This document shows positions 50,771-59,202 of a DNA stretch of 64,000 nt, in pieces; the stretch's first letter is position 1, and each line of letters starts with the position of its first letter. Both the position numbers and the translations under genes were made by a program. The notes beneath the pieces are model-generated. The model had not been told where the DNA came from, did not search any database, and saw only the letters and a program-made list of their open reading frames with translations. Origin of the DNA: Desulfoluna butyratoxydans (GTDB taxonomy: Bacteria > Desulfobacterota > Desulfobacteria > Desulfobacterales > Desulfolunaceae); NCBI RefSeq assembly GCF_900699765.1, contig NZ_CAADHO010000012.1, positions 62,001-126,000 of the forward strand, written 5' to 3'.

Positions 50771-51247
50771 TTACGCGTCCTCGTCCGATGCTTCGTCGGG
50801 CTTTACACCCAGAACCAGCTCGTTGAGGATTTCGGTGATAACGGGTGTCTCCTGTTCGATGGCGTAGAGGCGGTCCCTGTCAAAGATGGTCCCCGTGTCC
50901 GGCAATTCGAAGGTGAATTCGCTCTGCTGGCGGATGGCCTCAAAGAGGATGGACAGGGAGTAGCAGGAGAGGTTCTCGAAAAAGAGGCCTTCGTCCACCT
51001 GGTCTTCTTCCTCGTCGGGCGTATAATCTTTCTGGGCCTGGGTCAATTCGGTAACGGCGGAGAGGAGCATCATGGAGTTCTCGTCTCCGAAGGGCTCTTC
51101 GTCGGAGTCCTCCTCGAGAACGGCCATGGCGAGAAAGTTTTTTGCCGCGATAAACAGGCGCTCAAGCCATTCTTCTTCCAGGTTGTGGGGCAATACCGCT
51201 TCCGCTCCCCGTGAAATGACTTCGTCCATAAATCGGTTGATGCTCAT
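50771..51247 (-). CDS. Acidic hypothetical protein
   Basis: 158 residues, start after AGGAGATTTTC. The protein is very acidic (DEEEDQVDEG, EDSDEEPFGDE, ending DEASDEDA) and mostly helical, with no signal or membrane segment. No family was recognised. It is monocistronic and convergent with the hemerythrin gene, divergent from the MerR gene. Confidence 0.7.
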   Translation of the reverse strand: MSINRFMDEVISRGAEAVLPHNLEEEWLERLFIAAKNFLAMAVLEEDSDEEPFGDENSMMLLSAVTELTQAQKDYTPDEEEDQVDEGLFFENLSCYSLSILFEAIRQQSEFTFELPDTGTIFDRDRLYAIEQETPVITEILNELVLGVKPDEASDEDA

Positions 51248-51435
51248 GAAAATCTCCTGTAGGCAGGCTGCCCTGCGGGTTGAATCGGAAGCGCCTGAGG
51301 GCTTCTGATGGTTTGATGAGCGGCATTATGGCACACTCTTACAAAAATGTGAAACCTGTGGGGGAAGAGAGTCTGTCCAGGCACGATGGGTAAGGCCGTT
51401 GAGCCCGCGGTGTTTGATACAGGGCATGGGTCGAT

Positions 51436-51500
51436 GTTTACCATGGTAAACAGAGCTTGACAAGGGGTGGCGTGTCCCGCTAACTTAAAGTTAACTTTAA
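51436..51500 (+). promoter_or_regulatory. MerR gene promoter flanked by two perfect 16-bp palindromes
   Basis: GTTTACCATGGTAAAC (51436-51451), then TTGACA (51457-51462), 18-base spacer and TAACTT (51481-51486), overlapped by TTAAAGTTAACTTTAA (51485-51500). The start codon is at 51513. Both palindromes are perfect and either could be the operator of the encoded MerR-type protein. Confidence 0.6.
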
Positions 51501-51512
51501 AGAGAGGTGACC

Positions 51513-51905
51513 ATGGCGTCGGAAGGCAGGCAATATACCATATCGGAGCTGGCATCAAGCCTGGAGCTCAGCGCTTCAACCATCCGGTACTACGAGGAAA
51601 AGGGGCTGATCTCCCCGGCTCGAACCCCTGGGAACCAGCGGGTCTACACGGCCAAGGACAGGGCCCGTCTGAAACTGATCCTGAGGGGGAAGCGGTTTGG
51701 GTGTTCCCTGGAAGAGATCGCAGAGATCATCGGCCTTGCCAGCACCGAAGTCAATGAGGTGGGGCAGATCGAAATGAGCCTTGCCTATGCGGAGAGAAAG
51801 ATCGAGGAGGTCCGTGAACGCAAACGGGAGCTGGACCTTATGGAAAAGGATATCCGGGCCATGAAAGAGGCCCTGGAGCTTCGCCTGCTGGAGCTGAAGA
51901 GATGA
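51513..51905 (+). CDS. MerR family transcriptional regulator
   Basis: 130 residues from the ATG at 51513 behind AGAGAGG. The N-terminal winged helix reads YTISELASSLELSASTIRYY EEKGLI in two pieces, followed by PGNQRVYTAKDRARLKLILR and a long coiled coil (IEEVRERKRELDLMEKDIRA). No effector cysteines. It resembles the LiuR-like subgroup that controls acyl-CoA degradation genes, and an acyl-CoA dehydrogenase lies 127 bp downstream. It probably regulates itself and that gene. Confidence 0.93.
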   Translation: MASEGRQYTISELASSLELSASTIRYYEEKGLISPARTPGNQRVYTAKDRARLKLILRGKRFGCSLEEIAEIIGLASTEVNEVGQIEMSLAYAERKIEEVRERKRELDLMEKDIRAMKEALELRLLELKR

Positions 51906-51947
51906 CGTGAGCGTTTTTAAGCCAGTTTGTATCATTTTTCAGATGGT

Positions 51948-51976
51948 TGGCCCCGGCAGGGCCGCCGGGAGGCATT
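51948..51976 (-). repeat. Solo end of the A module
   Basis: GTTGGCCCCGGCAGGGCCGC followed by CGGGAGGCA corresponds to the GC hairpin end of module A, without the AT palindrome. It lies between the MerR and acyl-CoA dehydrogenase genes. Confidence 0.5.
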
Positions 51977-52032
51977 ATCCATAGCTGTTCAGGTTGGTTG
52001 GTGAGGAAGAAATCAATCCAAAGGGAGGGGCA

Positions 52033-53274
52033 ATGTTCGATTACCTGTTGAGCCCGGAGGCGCTGGCGTTAAGGGATGAGGTGCGGGAGTTTGTCAAGGC
52101 GGTGCCCAGGCAGCTGCTCATCGACATGGACAACGATAAAGTTCAGTTTCCCAAGGAGTTTCTCCAGGAGGCGGGGCGGCGTAACCTTATGGGGTGCCGC
52201 TACCCCAGGGAATGGGGAGGGCGGGGGCTGGACTGGGTGACCACAGCCATGGTCATGGAGGAGGTGGGGGTACTGGGGTACATCATGGCCTGCACCTTCG
52301 GGGTGGGGGCGGAGCTGGTGTGCGATGCCATCATCCTCCACGGTACCGACGTCCAGAAGGAAAAATACGTGAAACCCCTTCTTAAAGGAGAGCTTTTTGC
52401 GGCAGAGTGCCTCACCGAGCCCCGGGGAGGTTCCGATTTTTTCGGCACCAACACCACGGCCGAAGACAAGGGCGACCACTTTCTCATAAGCGGCCAGAAG
52501 CGATTCATCGTAGGTGGTGAAGGGGCGGACTATTTTCTTGTGTACGCCCGCACCGACGAGGAGGCCGAACCCCATAAGGCCCTCACCTGCTTTATCGTGG
52601 ATCGCGGGCCCGGTGTGAAGGTGGAGTATCTCTACGGGCTCATGGGCTGCCGGGGGGGGGGTGCCGCACGCATTGTCTTCGACCGGGTCAAGGTTTCCAA
52701 AGAGAACATCGTGGGACGCCTCAACGGTGCCTTTGCCGTGTTCAACACCATGATGATCCCCGAGCGGCTCGGTACGGCCGCCATGACCATCGGTGCAGCA
52801 CGTCCCGCCCTGGAAGTGGCCACGGCGTACACCACCAAGCGACGGGCCTTCGGAAAGACCATCAACCGCTATCAGGGGGTGAGCTTTCAGGTGGCTGAGG
52901 CGGCCATGCTCCTGGATGCCAGCCGAAGCATGATCTACACCACCTGCCGCGCCGTGGACGAGGCCGTGGAACCGGCCCGCATCCGTCGCCTGGTCTCCGA
53001 GTCCAAAAAATTCGTCACCGAGGCCTGCCAGACCGTGGCGGAAAAGTCCATGCAGGTGATGGGGGGCATCGGGTACACCACCATCTATCCGGTGGAGAAA
53101 ATTGTCCGGGACCTGCGGCTTGCCTCCATCTGGACGGGGACCAATGAGGTGATGTCCCTGATCATCGCCGGGGAGTGGTACGACGAGCAGGCCGCCGCAC
53201 GCAAGAAAGGACAGACCCGGGATTGTGAAACCGACGCCGAAGAAGCCTTTGCCGCGGATGAAAAGATCATGTAG
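52033..53274 (+). CDS. Acyl-CoA dehydrogenase
   Basis: 413 residues from the ATG at 52033 behind GGGAGGGG. FAD-dependent alpha-beta dehydrogenation of an acyl-CoA. Visible: ECLTEPRGGSDFFGTNTTAE, RRAFGKTINRYQGVSFQVAE, MQVMGGIGYTTIYPVEKIVR and SIWTGTNEVM. In medium-chain enzymes the catalytic base is Glu in YEGT; here that position is Thr. A Glu in IPERLGTAAM occupies the place used by isovaleryl- and long-chain acyl-CoA dehydrogenases, so it may serve instead. The MerR gene upstream probably controls it. Electron acceptor would be ETF, not encoded nearby. Confidence 0.93.
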   Translation: MFDYLLSPEALALRDEVREFVKAVPRQLLIDMDNDKVQFPKEFLQEAGRRNLMGCRYPREWGGRGLDWVTTAMVMEEVGVLGYIMACTFGVGAELVCDAIILHGTDVQKEKYVKPLLKGELFAAECLTEPRGGSDFFGTNTTAEDKGDHFLISGQKRFIVGGEGADYFLVYARTDEEAEPHKALTCFIVDRGPGVKVEYLYGLMGCRGGGAARIVFDRVKVSKENIVGRLNGAFAVFNTMMIPERLGTAAMTIGAARPALEVATAYTTKRRAFGKTINRYQGVSFQVAEAAMLLDASRSMIYTTCRAVDEAVEPARIRRLVSESKKFVTEACQTVAEKSMQVMGGIGYTTIYPVEKIVRDLRLASIWTGTNEVMSLIIAGEWYDEQAAARKKGQTRDCETDAEEAFAADEKIM

Positions 53275-53350
53275 CACACGGGTGAGTGACAAAACGATCC
53301 GCCGGAGTTATTCCGGTTAAAGTCAAGGGTAACTATTCAGCTCAAAATTG

Positions 53351-53509
53351 CCTCCGGCGGCCCTGCCGGGGGCCAAACTTTTAAAAAGTTTGACAAACAG
53401 GTCTTAAGTAAGCCTTCCAGGCTACGCCGAAACAATTTCGACATTTTCTGCCTTAGAAAAGTTTTTTGCGGAGCTTTTTTTTAAAAAAAGCGACCCGCCG
53501 GAGGCATAG
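53351..53509 (+). repeat. Composite A/B dispersed repeat, copy 3
   Basis: Module A (TTGCCTCCGGCGGCCCTGCC, GGGGGCCAAACTTTTAAAAA, GTTTGACAAACAGGTCTTAA) at 53351-53406 and module B (TTTTTTGCGGAGC ... AAAAAGCGACCCGCCGGAGGC) at 53460-53509. The flanks AACTATTCAGCTCAAAA and ATAGCTGAATAGTTA are also inverted, TAACTATTCAGCT against AGCTGAATAGTTA. Confidence 0.85.
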
Positions 53510-53628
53510 CTGAATAGTTACAGTCAAGGAAATCCAAAACAGCCTTTTAGGGCCATGCCACGAATAAATTACACATGACGGGATCATCCCATAAGTCCTC
53601 AGCATGATGCTTTGATCGTTGCTTCGAC

Positions 53629-53661
53629 ACATAACGAATTTAAGGTGGAGTATCGTTATGT
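53629..53661. repeat. 9-bp perfect inverted repeat
   Basis: ACATAACGA (53629-53637) and TCGTTATGT (53653-53661) around 15 bases, in the 611-bp gap that otherwise holds repeats and no gene. Confidence 0.55.
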
Positions 53662-53710
53662 ATTATTATTTTAGGGCATAGCCCTTACCTGTATCCGGAA
53701 GAGTGACATG

Positions 53711-53838
53711 GGCCTCTCCTGCAAAAACGGTTGCCACATGTCACACCCCACGCGAATGCCCCGATAACGCGGGCAGAATGGCTGCCTTCATGCATTCGCC
53801 ACAGGGTTTCCAGGTGTCCCCACCTGGCCGCCGGAGGC
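53711..53838 (-). repeat. 128-bp long repeat, copy 2 (inverted partner at 14685-14812)
   Basis: Read leftward it begins GCCTCCGGCGGCCAGGTGGG and ends CAGGAGAGGCC. About 90% identical to copy 1. Differences inside the shared open frame are mostly at third codon positions. Confidence 0.9.
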
Positions 53839-53885
53839 AACTGAACAGTTACCCTTTTCTTTATTACATGAACCTGGGAGGCCGG

Positions 53886-54680
53886 ATGCTGCACGTTGTT
53901 CCCCACGATGCCGCCGGGGACGGGACCCCGGTGGTACTTCTCCACGGCTCCATGAACACCCGGCGCCAGTGGCGTACTCTTTTTGACGAACTTACGCCGA
54001 CCCATCGCCCCGTTGCCGTCGACCTGACGGGCTATGGGGAGGCGCCCTTTCCCGAGGACCCGGAGTGTCACTCCATGGATGCCGAGGCCGAAAGGGTTCA
54101 TGGGCTTGTGTACGGCCATTTGCAGGCCCGCGGTCCCTGCCATCTGGTGGGGCATTCCTACGGAGGTGCCGTGGCCCTGTGTTATGCGGTCCTGTTTCCC
54201 GGGGCCGTCAAGAGCCTGGTGCTCTTCGAGCCCATGTGCAACCATGTGCTCGACGAGACGGATCATCCCCTTCAACACGACGGAAGGGCCCTGATAAGTC
54301 GTATTACGGGGCTTCATGATCGTGGCGATGATGAGGGTGCCGCCCGGGAGTTTTTCAACAGCCTTACGGGTACGGATGGCTTCCACCTGCTTCCGGACGG
54401 TGCCCGCAAAGCCCTTTCATCGGGGGTAGGCAAGATGCTCCTGGATTACCGCACCACGGTCTCCACCCCCCTGACCCTTTCGGATTACGGGCAAATCGAC
54501 TGCCCTGTCTGTCTTGCCACCGGTCGGCACAGTCCGGTACTCACCACCGCCATCTCAGCCATTTTGGGCCGCCATCTCACCCGGGTACGGACCGTGACCG
54601 TGCCCGGAGATCACATGGCCCCTGTTTTTTACGCCTCTGAAGTGAATGCCCTGGTGAAGGAACATCTGAACTCGGTGTAA
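53886..54680 (+). CDS. Alpha/beta hydrolase
   Basis: 264 residues from the ATG at 53886 with GGGAGG four bases before; an ATG at 53868 has no ribosome site. The fold is shown by PVVLLHGSMNTRRQWRTLFD, VAVDLTGYGEAPFPED, nucleophile elbow LVGHSYGGAVALCYA and catalytic histidine in VPGDHMAPVFYA. It resembles esterases and C-C hydrolases of the same broad group, not a specific subfamily. No signal peptide. It is preceded by a repeat and is not tightly linked to other genes. Confidence 0.9.
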   Translation: MLHVVPHDAAGDGTPVVLLHGSMNTRRQWRTLFDELTPTHRPVAVDLTGYGEAPFPEDPECHSMDAEAERVHGLVYGHLQARGPCHLVGHSYGGAVALCYAVLFPGAVKSLVLFEPMCNHVLDETDHPLQHDGRALISRITGLHDRGDDEGAAREFFNSLTGTDGFHLLPDGARKALSSGVGKMLLDYRTTVSTPLTLSDYGQIDCPVCLATGRHSPVLTTAISAILGRHLTRVRTVTVPGDHMAPVFYASEVNALVKEHLNSV

Positions 54681-54829
54681 CCGTTTCGGCGGCTGCCGCC
54701 TCAATGGCCTTTTTCTCTTCTGCTTTTGGTGGCTTGTCTTCTCTGTGTGAATAATGTTACGTAATGTAAACATGACGACAGGGCGTCTCAAGTCACCATA
54801 ATGTTGCGGGCAACCAAAGGGAGAAGGGG

Positions 54830-55732
54830 ATGAAGAGAAGCAGAAGCAGAAGGAGGGTTACAGGCTGGGGTGGGACGGCCGTTTTTGTTGCGGCTTTTTT
54901 CTTTTTCGGCAGCGGGGTGTGTGCGGAGGTCATGGTGGCCGACCCCCTCGCCCGGGTGAAGCGGTCCCTTGAGACGAGTCGCTCCCTTTCCGATTACACG
55001 GCGGTCCTCGTGAAGCGGGAGCGGTTCGAAGGCAGCCTTGCCCCGGAAGAGGAGATCCTCTTTAAGTACGCCCAGCCGGGGCGGGTGTATATGCGATGGA
55101 TCGGAAAGGTCAACAAGGGGCAGGAGGCCCTGTACGTCAAAGGGGAAAACGAAGACCGCCTAAAGGCCCACAAGGGTGGCTTTTTGGGGCTGGTTACGGT
55201 GAACGTGGATCCCACGGGCAAGATGGCCATGGAGGGCCAGCATCACCCGATATTCCATGCAGGCATCGTTTTTACCACGGAAGTCGTTCTCCGCGATTTG
55301 GAGAAAGGCTTGAGCCGCAATGAAGTGCGTGTGATGGACCGGGGCCGTCAGATCCTGGACGGCCGTGAGGTGGTGGTCGTGGAGGCCTTTTTCCCGGAAG
55401 AGGTGAAAGGGGCTGTTCACACGGTGAAAAAAGGGGAGACCCTCTGGGATGTTGCGGCCCAATACGATCAGGATATGTTCGTGATTCTTTCGGTGAACAA
55501 GGGCGTGGATACGCCGCAGGATGTGAGGGAAGGGCAGGCCCTGAGGATTCCTGACTACTACTGTCGCCGTTCCGTCAGCTATTATGACGCGGCTTCGGAG
55601 CTTCTCGTGAAGATCGAGAATTACGACTGGAACAACACACTTTACGAGGCGTACCACTACAGGGACCTGCAGCTCAACGTGGGGTTGAGCAGCTATGACT
55701 TTGACCCCGATAACAAAGGGTATTCGTTCTGA
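54830..55732 (+). CDS. DUF1571-like exported protein with an inserted LysM domain
   Basis: 300 residues, ATG after GGGAGAAGGGG. A signal peptide covers residues 1-32. DUF1571-like blocks are YTAVLVKRERFEGSLAPEEE, ILFKYAQPGRVYMRWIG and GQEALYVKGEN at the N-terminal side and SYYDAASELLVKIENYDW with YEAYHYRDLQLNVGL at the end. Between them residues about 195-245 (HTVKKGETLWDVAAQYDQDM, then NKGVDTPQDVREGQALRIPD) are a LysM peptidoglycan-binding repeat. It is probably periplasmic and bound to murein; DUF1571 resembles outer-membrane lipid-carrier folds. A terminator follows. Confidence 0.75.
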   Translation: MKRSRSRRRVTGWGGTAVFVAAFFFFGSGVCAEVMVADPLARVKRSLETSRSLSDYTAVLVKRERFEGSLAPEEEILFKYAQPGRVYMRWIGKVNKGQEALYVKGENEDRLKAHKGGFLGLVTVNVDPTGKMAMEGQHHPIFHAGIVFTTEVVLRDLEKGLSRNEVRVMDRGRQILDGREVVVVEAFFPEEVKGAVHTVKKGETLWDVAAQYDQDMFVILSVNKGVDTPQDVREGQALRIPDYYCRRSVSYYDAASELLVKIENYDWNNTLYEAYHYRDLQLNVGLSSYDFDPDNKGYSF

Positions 55733-55793
55733 TGGCGGGCTGAATGGCCCCCCTTTTTGAGCCGCATTGATGGAGCGGACCGTGACAAAAAAA

Positions 55794-55814
55794 CCCGGCG
55801 AAAGCCGGGTTTTT
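55794..55814. terminator. Bidirectional terminator
   Basis: CCCGGC and GCCGGG around GAAA with TTTTT after and AAAAAAA before, between the convergent DUF1571 and Rrf2 genes. Confidence 0.92.
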
Positions 55815-55871
55815 CCGTTTTATCCGAGGTCTGGCACGGACCGTGTGAGTCGTGAACGGACGACGGCGTGA

Positions 55872-56333
55872 TCAGTAAAACTCTTCACGCTTGAAGTGGG
55901 ACGCATCACAGGCATCGTTGAGGTTGCCGCCGGACGTTTCCAGAAGGCTTGCGATGGTGATACTGTCCAGGGATTCGTAAAGGTTACGCGTTGCATCGGC
56001 CCAGACGGTGCGCACCCTGCATTCGTCGGAAAGTTTGCACCCTTCGGGGTCTGCGACACACTCCACGAGATCGCTCTCGCCTTCGAATTTTCGGACGATT
56101 TCACCGAAGGTGATGGCCTTGGGGTCTGCCATGAGCTTGTATCCGCCCTTGGGCCCTCGAAAGCTGGTGATGTACCCGTCTTTTTTAAGGTCGCGAATGA
56201 TTTGCTCCAGGAATTTCACGGGGATGTCCTGAAGCCTTGAAATGACGCCCACCTGAATGGGATCGCCCTCTTTATGGCGCGCGAGTTCAAGAAGTACTCT
56301 GACGGCATATCTGCTTTTGCTGGATAGTCTCAT
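55872..56333 (-). CDS. Rrf2 family transcriptional regulator
   Basis: 153 residues. The winged helix MRLSSKSRYAVRVLLELARH, then ISRLQDIPVKFLEQIIRDLK and SFRGPKGGYKLM is characteristic of Rrf2/IscR. Cysteines in LVECVADPEGCKLSDECRVR suit an Fe-S cluster as in IscR or NsrR, with spacing CX7CX5... slightly different from IscR. It likely senses redox, NO or Fe-S status. No iscS or nif gene lies nearby, so targets are unknown. The ribosome site is weak. Confidence 0.93.
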   Translation of the reverse strand: MRLSSKSRYAVRVLLELARHKEGDPIQVGVISRLQDIPVKFLEQIIRDLKKDGYITSFRGPKGGYKLMADPKAITFGEIVRKFEGESDLVECVADPEGCKLSDECRVRTVWADATRNLYESLDSITIASLLETSGGNLNDACDASHFKREEFY

Positions 56334-56654
56334 ATGTTTTTTACCCGAATATCAAGAGAGTCTGTGCCACGTTTAAGTCCCTGATGTCTTTTCCCTGTGT
56401 ATGGTATGCTCCGCGTCGTGGCCCGGGGCACGACCCCCATGGGGCGCTTTTGGCTCGACCCTGAGGTCTCTTGAGCGGAAGCAATCCCGGTAAATGGACG
56501 TCTGACGGGACTAAAAGATTATGTTGCCGGGGGAAGTTCTGTCAATGAAAACTTTGGAACCTGGTTCCCTCTGGGGGAAATTTGTACCCATACTGATGAA
56601 TAAAAATGAATGTCAGTCTCTGTAATAAAAGGGCTGTCAAGGGGCGGGCCATGT
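56334..56654. other. Intergenic region without a credible gene
   Basis: The 320 bp between the Rrf2 start and the scpB stop show no gene and no strong hairpin. The promoter of the Rrf2 gene must lie in the left part but no clear -35/-10 pair was found. Confidence 0.4.
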
Positions 56655-57212
56655 TCAGGGCGCGGGGTCCGGCACATCGGCAGAGGGGGTGTCCAGGGCA
56701 CCGAGCTCTTCCGGGGAGGGCAGGTCGTCCACGCTGTTGAGGCCGAAGAGCTCCAGAAAGTGGCGTGTGGTGGCATAGATCAGCGGGCGCCCGGGGATCT
56801 CTTTGCGCCCGGCCACCCGGATCAGTCGCATGTCCAGGAGGCTTCGGATAATCCCGCCGGAATCCACCCCCCTCAGGTACTCCACCTCGCTTCGGATCAC
56901 CGGCTGGCGATAGGCGATGACGGCCAGGGTTTCCAGGGCGGCCCTGGAGAGCTTCAGGGACGGGGCCTGGTGGAGCTTGGCCGTCCAGGGGGCCAGGTGG
57001 GCCGCTGTGCGGAACTGGTAGCCGCCTGCCACCCGGACAAGGTGGACGCCGCCGTCCCGGGCGGTGTATTCGGCCACAAGCTCACGGACCGTTTCCGGCA
57101 CCCTCTCTTTTTCCGTTTCCGGGACCAGGCGACGGAGTTTGTCCATGGACAGGGGGTGGGGGGCGGAGAAGAGGAGGCCCTCGACGATCTGTTTAAGGGT
57201 TGGCTGGGGCAT
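56655..57212 (-). CDS. scpB: Segregation and condensation protein B
   Basis: 185 residues from the ATG at 57212. ScpB is the winged-helix kleisin partner that binds ScpA and the SMC ATPase for chromosome segregation. Family blocks: LKQIVEGLLFSAPHPLSMDK, LVRVAGGYQFRT, LKLSRAALETLAVIAYRQPV, IRSEVEYLRGVDSGGIIRSL and GRPLIYATTRHFLELFGLN. It overlaps the scpA gene by 20 bp. Confidence 0.97.
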   Translation of the reverse strand: MPQPTLKQIVEGLLFSAPHPLSMDKLRRLVPETEKERVPETVRELVAEYTARDGGVHLVRVAGGYQFRTAAHLAPWTAKLHQAPSLKLSRAALETLAVIAYRQPVIRSEVEYLRGVDSGGIIRSLLDMRLIRVAGRKEIPGRPLIYATTRHFLELFGLNSVDDLPSPEELGALDTPSADVPDPAP

Positions 57213-57966
57213 GGAGGGCTGTCTCCTCATGGGCCGGAGGCTCCGGCATGGGGGCGAAAACGCGGATGATACCGCTCTGGACGTGCTGCATGATTCGCAG
57301 GCGGCCCTGCTTGGCCATCTCCAGGATGGCAAGGAAGGTGACCACCAGCTCGGCCTTGGACTCTTTGGGGTGGAACAGGTCGGTGAACAGGACGGATCCT
57401 TTCTGTGCCAGCTTTGCTGCCACCTCTTCGATTCGCTGGCGGACACTGAGTTTTTCCGTGGAGAAGTCCACTGCATGATCCCGGTAACGCCCTGCCATGA
57501 GTTCTTTGTAGGCGTTGACCAGGTCCATGAGGTCGGCCTCCACGAGCCGGTCTTCCCCTGCAGGTGGTTCCGGCGCGGGCTCCCGCTCCTGGCGGACAAA
57601 GGTGGCGGTGCCGAGCATCTCCCGGTCCCCCAGCCACTCGGAAGCCCTTTTCATGCGCAGGTACTCCAGAAGAGGCCGCGCAATCTCCATACGGGGGTCT
57701 TCATCCTCCTCGCCCCCTGTCGGGGGGAGGAGCATGCGTGACTTGATGTGGGTGAGGGTGGACGCCATGAGGAGAAAATCCCCGGCAAATTCGATGTCCA
57801 GGCTCTTCAGCATCTCCAGGTAGGCCATGTATTGCTCTGTGATGATGGCGATGGGGATATCGAGGATATCCATGTCGTTTTTGATGACCAGGTGGACCAG
57901 AAGGTCCATGGGGCCCTCAAAGACATCGAGCTTGACGGCGTAGCGGGTACCGAAGAGTCGGTTCAT
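57193..57966 (-). CDS. scpA: Segregation and condensation protein A
   Basis: 257 residues from the ATG at 57966 with AGGA six bases before. The kleisin bridges SMC heads. Family blocks: YAVKLDVFEGPMDLLVHLVI, MDILDIPIAIITEQYMAYLE, DFLLMASTLTHIKSRMLLPP and the C-terminal ELVVTFLAILEMAKQGRL. It follows trpS by 25 bp and overlaps scpB, a common order trpS-scpA-scpB in this lineage. Confidence 0.97.
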   Translation of the reverse strand: MNRLFGTRYAVKLDVFEGPMDLLVHLVIKNDMDILDIPIAIITEQYMAYLEMLKSLDIEFAGDFLLMASTLTHIKSRMLLPPTGGEEDEDPRMEIARPLLEYLRMKRASEWLGDREMLGTATFVRQEREPAPEPPAGEDRLVEADLMDLVNAYKELMAGRYRDHAVDFSTEKLSVRQRIEEVAAKLAQKGSVLFTDLFHPKESKAELVVTFLAILEMAKQGRLRIMQHVQSGIIRVFAPMPEPPAHEETALHAPANP

Positions 57967-57991
57967 GGCGTTCCTGTTTCCGTGTGCGGGG

Positions 57992-58999
57992 TTATCCCAG
58001 GGGGGTGAATCCCACGGCTTCCCGGATTTCCTTGAGGAAGGGGACGCTGTACTCGCGCGCCCTGTCCCTGCCCTTGATGAGTTCGGCCTCAATGTCTCCG
58101 GGGTTGGCAATGAGCCGGTCGTAGGTGTCCCGGAAGGGGGAGAGGGTTTCGTTCAGGTACTCGAAGAGGAACTGCTTCATTTCGCCCCAGGCAATGCCGG
58201 CTTCATAGCGCTTTTTCACATCGGCAACCTCGTCTGCGGAGGCAAAGGCCCGGAAGATCTCAAAGAGGGTGCACCCTTCGGTCGCCTTGGGTTCACCGGG
58301 TTCCAGGGAGTTGGTCTTGATCTTCATGATGTGCTTGCGCAGCTTTTTCTCCGGCAGGAAAAGGGGGATGGTGTTGTTGTAGCTCTTGCTCATCTTGCGG
58401 CCGTCGAGGCCGGAGAGGACGGCCACGGAGTCGTCGATCATGGCCTCCGGGAGCACAAAGTGTTCGCCGTAGTGATGGTTGAAGCGGGCGGCAATGTCCC
58501 GTGCCATCTCAATGTGCTGAATCTGGTCTTTTCCTACGGGAATTTTGTGGGCCTTGAACATGAGAATGTCCGCGGCCATGAGGATGGGGTAGCTGTAGAG
58601 CCCCATGGTGATCCCCTTGTCCGGGTCGCCGGTGCGGTTCTCTTCGTTGACTTGGACCTTTGCCTTGTAGGAGTGAGCGCGGTTCATGAGGCCCTTGGCC
58701 GTCATGCAGGTGAGGACCCAGGTGAGTTCCGGGATCTCGGGGATGTCCGACTGGCGGTAGAATACGGCGTTGTCGGTGTCCAGGCCTGTGGCAAGCCATG
58801 TGGCCGCCACTTCCATGCTGGACTGCCTGAGTCTTTCCGGGTCGTGGGAGCTGATGATGGAGTGGTAGTCCGCCAGAAAATAGAAGGAGCGGACATCGGT
58901 TCTGCGGCTCGCATCGATGGCGGGCCGGATGGCCCCGACGTAGTTGCCGAGGTGGGGGGTTCCGGAGGTTTGTATCCCTGTCAGTACGGTCTCTTTCAT
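57992..58999 (-). CDS. trpS: Tryptophanyl-tRNA synthetase
   Basis: 335 residues from the ATG at 58999 with AAGGA upstream; an ATG nine bases earlier is less well spaced. Class I synthetase motifs are TGIQTSGTPHLGNYVGAI (HIGH-like) and GLDGRKMSKSYNNTI (KMSKS). LADYHSI, CMTAKGLMNRAHSYK, GKDQIQHIEMARDIA are TrpRS blocks. It charges tRNA-Trp. Probably leads the trpS-scpA-scpB unit. The downstream scp genes are on the same strand. Confidence 0.97.
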   Translation of the reverse strand: MKETVLTGIQTSGTPHLGNYVGAIRPAIDASRRTDVRSFYFLADYHSIISSHDPERLRQSSMEVAATWLATGLDTDNAVFYRQSDIPEIPELTWVLTCMTAKGLMNRAHSYKAKVQVNEENRTGDPDKGITMGLYSYPILMAADILMFKAHKIPVGKDQIQHIEMARDIAARFNHHYGEHFVLPEAMIDDSVAVLSGLDGRKMSKSYNNTIPLFLPEKKLRKHIMKIKTNSLEPGEPKATEGCTLFEIFRAFASADEVADVKKRYEAGIAWGEMKQFLFEYLNETLSPFRDTYDRLIANPGDIEAELIKGRDRAREYSVPFLKEIREAVGFTPLG

Positions 59000-59202
59000 C
59001 GCGTTCATCCTTAGGGTGGTGTCCCGCAGGGGGTGCGGAAAACCGGGTATCAATGCAGTCAATAAGGCGGCCCCTTGGCGGGGTCACACGGTGTCTCTTT
59101 TTTAATCCTCAAGGCGGGGCTGGCCCACCGGGTGCCCCCCTTCTATGCCGGAAAAAAGGGGAAAGATCAAACGTCAATCGGTTTGCCTCGGGCGGGTCAC
59201 CC

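Noticed and set aside
53685..54386. Minus-strand open frame of 233 codons opposite the alpha/beta hydrolase
   Set aside because: It is antisense to a clear hydrolase gene; only its end coincides with the 128-bp repeat frame.
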